Origin: Paenibacillus sp. SY21-1
Lineage (GTDB): Bacteria; Bacillota; Bacilli; Paenibacillales; Paenibacillaceae
Reading direction: 5' to 3'
DNA length: 42,401 nt
Assembly (NCBI RefSeq): GCF_005222705.1
Contig: NZ_STGF01000041.1
Span: 1-42,401 of the forward strand
Within the stretch, counting starts at the first letter, position 1. The number at the start of each line of letters is the position of its first letter. A program made the translations under genes and the position numbers. Under the pieces are notes generated by a model that saw only the letters and a program-made list of their open reading frames with translations, made no database searches and was not told the origin of the DNA. Below are positions 23,753-31,032 of this stretch, in pieces.

Positions 23753-24568
23753 TTGCATAAAGTGATGTTGGTTGACTTGAGCCCTCATTCCATCGCCAAT
23801 CCGACTCATTCACTGGATTGGCGAAGACTGGGCTACACGCTTGGGGGATGGGTAAAAACAGCCGGGGAAGCCGTTTCTCTGTTCACCAGGGAGCGCTTTT
23901 CACTGGTTGTCATTCATATTCGCGATGCGCATGCGGAAGGCATTCGCCTATGCGAGCGAATACGCGAAATGTGCCGGCGGATGCCGCTTGTTCTCATTGG
24001 CGGCCGCATGGATTTCCATTCCGCGCGCGAAGCGATGCACTATGGAGTCAGCGATTATTTGCCCGCGCCGTTTACGCTGGAGGAAGTGAGCAAAAGTCTG
24101 CAAAGCATGCGCGGGATAATGGAGGAGGATGGCATTCAGGCTGAGTTATCCAGCCACGAGGTCAGCCTTTATCCAACCCATTCGGACGAACTGAGGGAAG
24201 GAGAACATGCGGAAAGCGCTCCGGATGTCAGGCTGCGGGACGCCCATGTCATCGACAAGGTAAAGGCATATGTCGAGGATTGCCTGGATCAGACGATTAC
24301 ACTGAAGGAAATATCAATGAACATGCATTTTAACTGCTCCTATCTCGGCCAAAAATTCAAATATCACGAAAACATGACTTTTAACGAATATCTGCTTAAG
24401 CAGCGTATGGAAAAAGCGAAGTTTTTGCTGGAGCACACCGGCCTAAAAATTTATGAAGTGGCTAACCAAGTAGGTTACATTGAAATTGACTGGTTCTATA
24501 AGAAGTTCAAATCCTATACAGGCTTTAGCGCCAATGCATACCGAAAAATGCGCTCCATAACCGCCTGA
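23753..24568 (+). CDS. AraC-family regulator with a pseudo-receiver domain
   Basis: 271 residues: a receiver-like domain (~1-120), an acidic linker (~125-160) and two AraC-type helix-turn-helix motifs (~170-268, with TLKEISMNMHFNCSYLGQKF and YEVANQVGY). Aligned with the YesN protein in this window, the phosphoacceptor Asp55 is His55, the second acidic-pocket residue is Leu9 and the conserved Lys105 is Ala105, so the domain should not be phosphorylated. No histidine kinase is adjacent. The start is TTG six bases after GGAGG, which itself lies inside the longer frame from 23732. It is divergent from the importer operon and probably controls it, perhaps by binding the GRCRGGY repeats. Control by ligand or protein contact in place of phosphorylation is inference. 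Confidence 0.85.
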   Translation: MHKVMLVDLSPHSIANPTHSLDWRRLGYTLGGWVKTAGEAVSLFTRERFSLVVIHIRDAHAEGIRLCERIREMCRRMPLVLIGGRMDFHSAREAMHYGVSDYLPAPFTLEEVSKSLQSMRGIMEEDGIQAELSSHEVSLYPTHSDELREGEHAESAPDVRLRDAHVIDKVKAYVEDCLDQTITLKEISMNMHFNCSYLGQKFKYHENMTFNEYLLKQRMEKAKFLLEHTGLKIYEVANQVGYIEIDWFYKKFKSYTGFSANAYRKMRSITA

Positions 24569-24573
24569 TGCAC

Positions 24574-24605
24574 AAAAAGGCGCACGACCTTACGCCATGC
24601 GCCTT
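24574..24605 (-). terminator. Terminator of the exporter operon
   Basis: AAGGCGCA and TGCGCCTT form an 8-bp stem followed by a T-run on the minus strand, about 100 bp beyond the ABC ATPase stop. On the plus strand there is no T-run, so it serves the minus-strand operon and not the AraC-type gene. Confidence 0.65.
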
Positions 24606-24703
24606 CCGATGCCCTTATCTGCAAGGATCGGTGCCCTCCATCCCGCAAGCGCCTTGCCGATCCCCTATGACGGGATCTGCCGCCTAAACGCGCTTAGCCT
24701 TGC

Positions 24704-25594
24704 CTAGGACGTGCCCTGATCGGGAGGATACAGCACGATTTTGCCCTCCTCTACCTCCACTCGCACCTTGTTGCTGCGATGAAAGCCCCCGTCCTTCAAA
24801 TAACCGGCCGGTATTTGCAGGCGGCCAGCCTTGTCCAGCACCGCATATTCGATATGGCTATCCTCCTCCGGCTCGTCAGGCCCCCACTCCGCCTGCCCAT
24901 GCTCCACGTTTCCTTGCCCCTTGCGGAGTATTTCCGCCGAAGTTTTGCCGTCGCGTATTTGGACGACACGGTCCACTTTGCGCGCCAATAACGGATCATG
25001 CGTTACAATAACAATCGTAATTCCCGTTTTTCGATTTAACTCCCGAAACAGATCCAGCACCTGCTCCGAGGTTCTGGAGTCCAGCGAGCCCGTAGGCTCG
25101 TCGGCCAGCAGAAGGCGGGGCCCGTTGGCCAGCGCTATGGCGATCGCCACGCGCTGCTGCTCCCCGCCGGACAGCTCGCTGAGCCGATTTCGCGTTTTGC
25201 CGCCAAGTCCTACCGCCTCCAGCAGCTCCTTTGCCCGTTCCCGCCGCCGCTTCCCGCGCAGCAGCATGGGAAGCTCGACATTTTCCAGCGCAGTCAAATA
25301 CGGAATCAGGTTGCGGGCGTTATTCTGCCAGACAAAGCCGACCAGCTCCCTCTTATAGGCGACGAGTTCGCGTTCCCGAAAGGTTAGCAGATCCCGTTCG
25401 CCCACCCTTAGCTTGCCTGCCGAAGGCTTATCCAAGCCGCCAAGCATGTTGAGCAAGGTGGATTTGCCGCTGCCGGAATTTCCGATAATGGCCATCAGCT
25501 CGCCATCCTCCACGGTCAAGTCCAGACCTTGCAAGGCCACCACTTCCAAATCTGCCGTCTTGTAAATTTTCACAAGCCCTTCGCAATGAATCAT
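24704..25594 (-). CDS. ABC exporter ATPase (MacB/LolD type) with C-terminal AbrB-like tail
   Basis: 296 residues. The ATPase core (~1-225) has Walker A GNSGSGKST (~38-46), signature LSGGEQQR, Walker B LLLADEPTGSLD and the switch His in VIVTHD, the pattern of MacB/LolD-type ATPases that drive FtsX-like permeases. Residues ~240-292 are extra for the family: EYAVLDKAGRLQIPAGYL followed by KVRVEVEEGKIVLYP, the swapped-hairpin AbrB/MazE-like motif. The ATG at 25594 follows GAGGAG and lies three bases after the permease stop. The tail might dimerise or bind DNA or protein; its role is unknown. Confidence 0.88.
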   Translation of the reverse strand: MIHCEGLVKIYKTADLEVVALQGLDLTVEDGELMAIIGNSGSGKSTLLNMLGGLDKPSAGKLRVGERDLLTFRERELVAYKRELVGFVWQNNARNLIPYLTALENVELPMLLRGKRRRERAKELLEAVGLGGKTRNRLSELSGGEQQRVAIAIALANGPRLLLADEPTGSLDSRTSEQVLDLFRELNRKTGITIVIVTHDPLLARKVDRVVQIRDGKTSAEILRKGQGNVEHGQAEWGPDEPEEDSHIEYAVLDKAGRLQIPAGYLKDGGFHRSNKVRVEVEEGKIVLYPPDQGTS

Positions 25595-25597
25595 GAT

Positions 25598-28477
25598 TTA
25601 CTCCTCTCCCAGCTTTAACGCCGCTGCGATCCGAATGCGCGACAAACGGTAGCCAAGCAGCAGAAGTCCCAGGCCCAGCGTCGAGCCCACAATTCCGTAT
25701 AGCTGAATATAATCGCCGACCCGGTACACCACCTCAAAAGGAGGCACCTGCTCCGCAGTGGCAAACGACATTTCAAACAGGGGTACAAACTTTTCGCTGA
25801 CGAGATTGCCGATCATGACGCCCATCAGAACCGCCGCTCCGGAGGTCAACAGCTGCTCTGCCGCCAGCATGCCAAAAAGCTGCGGGAACGGCAGGCCCAT
25901 CGCCCGCAGCACTCCATATTGAAGCGTTCTTCCCGATATGGTCATGAACCAGAACAGCAAGAAGCCAATAAAGCAGATCGCCATGGAAATGACAAATCCC
26001 AGCGTCATGACGCCGTTAATCGCCATACGGAACGGATCGTTTCGGGACTGGCTCAAAGTCTGCCGCGCATCCTGCAGGCTGGTGACAGGCACCTTGCCTT
26101 CCGCAAGCTGCGCATAGATGTCGCTGCTGGATACGCCCTCCTTGAGCTTCAGCCAAATCTCATAGGGCTCCACGGCCAGTCGGTTCTGAATGGTGGCGAG
26201 ATGCCCCACGACCAGACGCGGAGCTTCAACCTTTCCGCCCTCCTCGGCGCTGCTTTCGGGAAGCGGATTCCAGCTAGGCCAATAATCGATGATTCCGTAT
26301 ACCGTAAAAGTGAATGAATCGACCCCGTCCCATGAAATCCGAAGAGCGTCTCCCGGCTTGAGCTTCGCCTCCTCCGCCATCGAGCGCGATATCAGTACGG
26401 CCCTTGGGTCTGGAGCCATGACATTCAAATAACTGTTGATCGGGTGATCCAGCAAAGAATCCTTCATCCACAACGTGTTGCCAAAATCCAGCGTATGAAC
26501 GCCCATCAAGGTTGTTCTGCCGGCTTGGCCGCTGATTGGCGCGCTGAAACGGGCATCCTGCTTTTTAAACACCTTGGAGGCCGCCTCCACCCCCTCCAGC
26601 TCCTGAAACGGTGCAAACGGCGGCTCCGTATATTGCACGCGGCGCGCGGTTGCTGCTCCGTTATCTGCCTGAAGCTGCTGCGGTGCGCCGCCTGCCATTG
26701 CAGGTATCGGGGCATCGCTCCTCCAGCGAGTCGTCAGCGCCATGTCGGCCCCGACGCTATACATAATTTTGCCCTCCAGGTTGTCATTGATCGTTCTGGC
26801 CGAGCTTGCGCTGAAGATGCCTGTGGCAATGGTCATAATGAGAAAAATCTTGATCGTCAAATATTGCCCGGACGACCGGCTGACCTGCACCAGCATCCCG
26901 TACAAGGATGGAGGCCACCAGCGCTGGCCGGCCCGGAACACCAGCCGGATCAGCCACGGATACAGCCGGAGGGCAAGCAAGCCGCAGCCAAGCGCAAATA
27001 ATGCGGGCAGCAGGAACAGCATGGGGTCAATCTGGAGCGCATCGGAATCAATGGCCAGACGCTTCAGATCCTCTTGCCTTTTATTGAAGATGTTCAGCAA
27101 ATAAAGGGACAATGCAATCAGCGCCACATCCACTCCCGTTTTGTGCCAAAACGGCATTCCGGCAAGCCGGGCCGTCGCCTGCTTGCGCGCAACGATGCTG
27201 GTTCGGGTAGCTGCAAAAGCCGGAATCAAAATCAGGAGGATCGCCACTCCAACCGCAATGGCGGCTATTTGGTAAGCAATTCCGCTTAAGGTCACCTGAA
27301 GGGCCGATCTCTGCACGAATTCAAGAAAACCGCTGGATGCGCCCAGCATTTTCGTAATGGCAACGCCTAGAAACGGCCCCGCTGCCAGAGCGCCTGCTCC
27401 AAGCAGGAGGCTTTCGAATGTAAAGGCCGTCATAATCTGCAGGCGGCTGGCGCCCCGGCTGCGCAACACGGCAATTTCCGTCTTCTGGCGCTCGATAATC
27501 AAATTGGCCGTCATGTACAAATAAAAGGCAAGCATCAGCATGACCGGCGAATACAGGGAAAGCATCGTAAAATCCAGCTTCTCCTGCTTGCCCTCGTAAG
27601 CGGCAATCGTTTGAACGGCCGGAACATTCACTTCCTCGGCTCCCAGCCGCCCCCGGAAGTAGCGGCGAAGCTCCGTGCTGGCTGTTGTAAAGGTCTCCAT
27701 GTTCTCCAGATTCAATCCGCTGTAATTCAAGGCGACCCGCCATTCCAATTCCGCGATGCGCGCCTTTCCTCCCTGCACAAACTCCCGTTCAAACTGCTCG
27801 TAGGGCACGATAAAGCCGTCCGGCGATTCCGTCGTTACAAAGGGAAGATACGGATCTGCAGCAGGGTCTGTTTCCATAATGCCCACGGGCACAACCCTGA
27901 ACATAGCTCCTCCCTGCTCCGGCGATTCCGCCACAAGCTCCTCGCCGAGCCCCCGCTTTGCGGCAAACAGAAATTTTTGCGTCACCAACGCCTCGAACAC
28001 GCCGTCCATCCGGTCCTCCGGCATTCTTCCCTCTACCAGACGCACTCTTGTTTCCATTTCAGACAGCGACTTGAAAGCGCCGGATGTTTTTTGCGCCTGC
28101 CTCTCCGCCTCGTCCGCGTCAGCGCCGTACACCTTCATTTTGGGCGTGGACCGCTGGCGGTAAGCGGACAGCCGCTCCAGTCCAGCACGGGCGGAAAATC
28201 CCTCCATGTAACGGTCGGCGCGGGCAATCGCTTCCGCCGTATCCTCCGCGCTTTTTGTTGAAGAAATGGTTGTTGCCGCGCGGACAAAACCCGGATAGAC
28301 GGAATCTTCGCTTTGCAGCCTCTGAAGCTCCTTTTGCAGCGTCCGCTCAAGAATCGCTTCGGAATACAGCGGCATCGAGCTGAACAGCGCCACGCATATC
28401 GTAAGTCCGAACCATAAATTTAATTGGAGCCATTTGTTGCTGACCATCTTGCGAAGGATCATGGTCCATAAGGCCAT
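25598..28477 (-). CDS. Large FtsX-type ABC permease
   Basis: A ~959-residue permease of the MacB/FtsX superfamily in the duplicated form: N-terminal helix (~15-40), a large extracytoplasmic domain, three helices around residues 305-440, a middle region, a second extracytoplasmic domain and three C-terminal helices. Such permeases move lipoproteins, peptides or drugs from membrane to periplasm or outside, or transmit mechanical force. I placed the start at the ATG at 28477 after GAGGTG; the longer frame to 28567 would overlap the upstream adaptor gene. It forms an exporter with the ATPase (3-bp gap) and the two HlyD-type adaptors. Substrate unknown. Confidence 0.83.
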   Translation of the reverse strand: MALWTMILRKMVSNKWLQLNLWFGLTICVALFSSMPLYSEAILERTLQKELQRLQSEDSVYPGFVRAATTISSTKSAEDTAEAIARADRYMEGFSARAGLERLSAYRQRSTPKMKVYGADADEAERQAQKTSGAFKSLSEMETRVRLVEGRMPEDRMDGVFEALVTQKFLFAAKRGLGEELVAESPEQGGAMFRVVPVGIMETDPAADPYLPFVTTESPDGFIVPYEQFEREFVQGGKARIAELEWRVALNYSGLNLENMETFTTASTELRRYFRGRLGAEEVNVPAVQTIAAYEGKQEKLDFTMLSLYSPVMLMLAFYLYMTANLIIERQKTEIAVLRSRGASRLQIMTAFTFESLLLGAGALAAGPFLGVAITKMLGASSGFLEFVQRSALQVTLSGIAYQIAAIAVGVAILLILIPAFAATRTSIVARKQATARLAGMPFWHKTGVDVALIALSLYLLNIFNKRQEDLKRLAIDSDALQIDPMLFLLPALFALGCGLLALRLYPWLIRLVFRAGQRWWPPSLYGMLVQVSRSSGQYLTIKIFLIMTIATGIFSASSARTINDNLEGKIMYSVGADMALTTRWRSDAPIPAMAGGAPQQLQADNGAATARRVQYTEPPFAPFQELEGVEAASKVFKKQDARFSAPISGQAGRTTLMGVHTLDFGNTLWMKDSLLDHPINSYLNVMAPDPRAVLISRSMAEEAKLKPGDALRISWDGVDSFTFTVYGIIDYWPSWNPLPESSAEEGGKVEAPRLVVGHLATIQNRLAVEPYEIWLKLKEGVSSSDIYAQLAEGKVPVTSLQDARQTLSQSRNDPFRMAINGVMTLGFVISMAICFIGFLLFWFMTISGRTLQYGVLRAMGLPFPQLFGMLAAEQLLTSGAAVLMGVMIGNLVSEKFVPLFEMSFATAEQVPPFEVVYRVGDYIQLYGIVGSTLGLGLLLLGYRLSRIRIAAALKLGEE

Positions 28478-28526
28478 ATGCACACCTCGTTTGTTTTTCG
28501 TCCCTGCCGGGCATACAAGTATGGAT

Positions 28527-29579
28527 TTAGTGGTTAATAACGACCATCTGCCCCTCCTCCAGCCCACGGACGATCTCCGCTTCAGTCGCCGTCGTCAGGC
28601 CTACCTCCACATCTACCTCTCTGCGCTGGCTGCCGTCAGCGATTTGCACATAGCTGCGTCCCATATAGGAGCGCACGGCGGAACGGGGCAGCAGGATAAC
28701 ATCGGCGCGATTTTGCAGCTCGATGGTCATTTCCGCGCTGTGGCCGATCTGCACATCCTCCGGCTGCTGCTTCATTCCGACGATTAGCATCACGGCAGCT
28801 TGCTCCGCCTGTATTTCATCCGCCGTCAGCGGGGCGTTCGCCGGAGTTTGCAGCACCGCGCCGCCGTATTCCTTCCCTTTGTATCTCAACTGAACGGGCA
28901 TGCCGACTTCCACCATCATCAGATCCTTGGAGCTTCCTGCCGTATACGTCAACTGTATGCGGGCCGGATCCGCGATTGTCATGACCGATTGATGGGCGCT
29001 TACGGTATCGCCAGTCTGCAGGTTTTCTGCAAAAGTAACGATGCCATCAATGGGAGCATACAGTCTGGAATGCTCCAGGCGGCTCTCCATGGATTTCAGC
29101 AGCAACGCTTCCCGCTCCAGCTCAATCTGGCGCAGCCGCAAATCCGTAGCGGACACGTCAGACGTTTGGAACTGCTTATACAGAAGGGAGCTTTTCTCTA
29201 CGTTCATTTTTTGAAGCCGAAGCTGCAGCTCCAGATCGCCGCGTTCCAGCTCCACCAGCACATCTCCCGCTTTGACGCGGTCTCCCACCGCAACGTTTAC
29301 CGATTTCACCCTTCCCCCGGCCTCCTTGAAGGACAGCTCCTCGGTAGCGGCGGATACAAAACGGGCCGTTCCCTTGAGATACGTCTGGATGTTCCCCTTA
29401 ACCGCCTGTACGAGATTCAGCTCATCCTCCGTCGGCTGAATAAGCGGAGGGGGCATGCTGTCCTCCTCCATAGGAAGAAGGGAGCAGCCGGCAAGAGCAA
29501 CACTTGCAGCCATCCATATCGCCGTAAGCTTTGCGAAGCGTGAGCGGCTAACCGTCCGCTGATTGGTTTTGCATAACAA
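28527..29579 (-). CDS. HlyD/MacA-type adaptor lipoprotein (copy 2)
   Basis: About 350 residues with a signal peptide ending in ALAGC (lipobox), then beta-barrel, lipoyl-like and coiled-coil regions of the HlyD/RND adaptor family. The lipoyl half-motifs are visible as VKSVNVAVGDRVKAGDVLVELE and LYAPIDGIVTFAENLQTGD, with a heptad-rich coiled coil between. The preferred start is TTG at 29579, nine bases after GGAGG; an ATG at 29588 directly abuts that GGAGG and is less likely. Clearly paralogous to the gene just upstream. Adaptors of this type in Gram-positives attach to the outer membrane leaflet and cap MacB-like permeases. Confidence 0.83.
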   Translation of the reverse strand: MLCKTNQRTVSRSRFAKLTAIWMAASVALAGCSLLPMEEDSMPPPLIQPTEDELNLVQAVKGNIQTYLKGTARFVSAATEELSFKEAGGRVKSVNVAVGDRVKAGDVLVELERGDLELQLRLQKMNVEKSSLLYKQFQTSDVSATDLRLRQIELEREALLLKSMESRLEHSRLYAPIDGIVTFAENLQTGDTVSAHQSVMTIADPARIQLTYTAGSSKDLMMVEVGMPVQLRYKGKEYGGAVLQTPANAPLTADEIQAEQAAVMLIVGMKQQPEDVQIGHSAEMTIELQNRADVILLPRSAVRSYMGRSYVQIADGSQRREVDVEVGLTTATEAEIVRGLEEGQMVVINH

Positions 29580-29604
29580 TACGTCCATCCTCCAATGCCA
29601 CAAC

Positions 29605-29664
29605 TTAGTCGGCAAGCCCCATGATGCCGTAGCTCTGCATGTTCAACATCATCATCGTCTTCAT
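29605..29664 (-). CDS. Possible Met-rich micro-ORF (19 aa) between the two adaptors
   Basis: The gap between the adaptor genes contains an ATG-started 19-codon frame with six methionines, ending TAA at 29605. No ribosome site precedes it; the ATG lies six bases after the stop of the upstream adaptor, so only coupled re-initiation would express it. Weak case. Confidence 0.2.
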   Translation of the reverse strand: MKTMMMLNMQSYGIMGLAD

Positions 29665-29670
29665 GTCGGC

Positions 29671-30732
29671 TTACGGGTTTAAAACCATTTGTTGTCCTTC
29701 CTCCACGCCTTTAACAATTTCCATATCTGTGCCGGATACCAGTCCCGTCTCGACCTCCCGCACCAGTCGTTTACTGCCCTCCAGAATCTGCACATAATGG
29801 CTCCCGGAGAGGGAAAATACCGCTGTACGCGGCACAATAATGGCATTTTCCCTTTGCTGCAGCGTAATGGCAATTTCCGCGCTGTGGCCAATCGCGGCAT
29901 CAGGAGGACGCTTATCCAGGGCAATAATGAGCCGGGTTGCATGCTGGAGCTTCTTGAGGGGATCGGCCCGCAGCGGCAAGGCGGAAGGGGCCTGTACAAC
30001 GCTTCCTTCATAAAGAGTCCCCTTATACGTCACCTCAACCGGCATGCCTGTCACGATGCCAAGCAGCTCGGCCGGCTGCTTGACGCTGAACGCCAGCTGC
30101 AGGCTTGCAGGATCTGCTACGGCCGCTACGGCTTGAAAAGGCTGAACCGGGGTACCCGCTTCCAGCTTTTCAGCAAAGGTGACAATGCCCTCGAAGGGCG
30201 CGTTTATCGAGGAGTTGCGCAACCGCTCCTCCAGCGCGCTCAGCGCTGCCGACTCCCGCTCCAGCTCTGCCCGCCGAGACAGCAGCGCGACTTCATCGCC
30301 ATCCCGGGCAACCGTCTCTTTATAAAGGATAGCGGCCCTTTCTACATTCAGCTTTTGCAGCTCGATCTGCTCCTCCAGCTCGCCGGTTTCGAGCTCCGCG
30401 ATCCGTTCGCCGCTTTTTACTTTTTTACCGATCTCGGCATAAAAAGCTTTAACAACACCACCAGGATCGTCAAAGGCCACCCGGGTCACGCGTGCCGGCA
30501 CAAAGCTTGCGCTGCCGCGCAGCCGGGTTTCAATCGTCCCTCTAGACGCTGTCGCCGTCTCTACCTTTTCCTCCAGGGGCTGGAATAGCGGAGCCGCCAG
30601 CTCCGCCGGCTTATCCTTTCCCAAAGCGCAGCCGCCCAGCAGCAGCACCGCCAGGACAACACCGCCCAACCGCGACGCGAGTTCCCCTCTTCGGGAGATG
30701 GAACGGCCGCTTCCTTTATCTGTCCCAATCAC
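29671..30732 (-). CDS. HlyD/MacA-type adaptor lipoprotein (copy 1)
   Basis: 353 residues: signal peptide with lipobox LLGGC, then the same domain order as its neighbour, with lipoyl halves VKAFYAEIGKKVKSGERIAELE and SSINAPFEGIVTFAEKLEAGT, a coiled coil between them and C-terminal barrel and membrane-proximal strands ending in EEGQQMVLNP. The GTG at 30732 is the right start: GGAGGAGG lies seven bases upstream, whereas the longer frame from 30780 has no ribosome site. First gene of a four-gene exporter operon (adaptor, adaptor, permease, ATPase). Its promoter shares a 15-base block with the sugar-importer promoter. Confidence 0.83.
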   Translation of the reverse strand: MIGTDKGSGRSISRRGELASRLGGVVLAVLLLGGCALGKDKPAELAAPLFQPLEEKVETATASRGTIETRLRGSASFVPARVTRVAFDDPGGVVKAFYAEIGKKVKSGERIAELETGELEEQIELQKLNVERAAILYKETVARDGDEVALLSRRAELERESAALSALEERLRNSSINAPFEGIVTFAEKLEAGTPVQPFQAVAAVADPASLQLAFSVKQPAELLGIVTGMPVEVTYKGTLYEGSVVQAPSALPLRADPLKKLQHATRLIIALDKRPPDAAIGHSAEIAITLQQRENAIIVPRTAVFSLSGSHYVQILEGSKRLVREVETGLVSGTDMEIVKGVEEGQQMVLNP

Positions 30733-30787
30733 CGTGAAGCCTCCTCCGTTCGGCTCATCGCCTGCTGCGTTAACTATCATTTCTTTT

Positions 30788-30844
30788 AGTTTATAATAAG
30801 AACGCCCCGATCAACGCCCGTCTGATTATAGATGTTCACATGTC
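30788..30844 (-). promoter_or_regulatory. Exporter promoter with two-site operator
   Basis: Minus-strand TAAACT (30793-30788) as -10, with GACGGGC (30822-30816) starting 29 bp upstream and GACATGT (30844-30838) 22 bp further upstream. The 15-mer CTATAATCAGACGGG (30831-30817) is identical to one in the importer promoter, at nearly the same distance from the start codon (85 versus 88 bases). The -35 is poor, as expected for activator dependence. The TATAAT inside the 15-mer could be an alternative -10. Confidence 0.5.
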
Positions 30845-30939
30845 ATTTGCTATGATTGCAGTCTGCTGCCTCGACAGCTGCCTCCGCTTCTTCATCCGAT
30901 GTTGCTTAAAAGACTATTAGAGCATGTATCGGTTCCAGA

Positions 30940-30994
30940 GTTTTTGAAACGACAAACAGGCTCCCGAATCACCTCTTCGGTGATCGGAAGCCTG
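30940..30994 (-). terminator. Terminator of the GH43-CBM6 gene
   Basis: On the minus strand AGGCTTCCGATCACC pairs with GGTGATTCGGGAGCCT (one wobble, one bulge) around a 6-base loop, followed by a T-rich tail. It lies just beyond the GH43 stop codon and separates that gene from the exporter operon. Confidence 0.65.
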
Positions 30995-31032
30995 CATTTG
31001 CTGCGATGAGCGCTTCAAGGATTGTCGAGTTA

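Noticed and set aside
26444..27001. Long plus-strand frames opposite the large permease and other GC-rich genes
   Set aside because: They are mirror frames of well-supported minus-strand genes with no domain pattern or ribosome site of their own.
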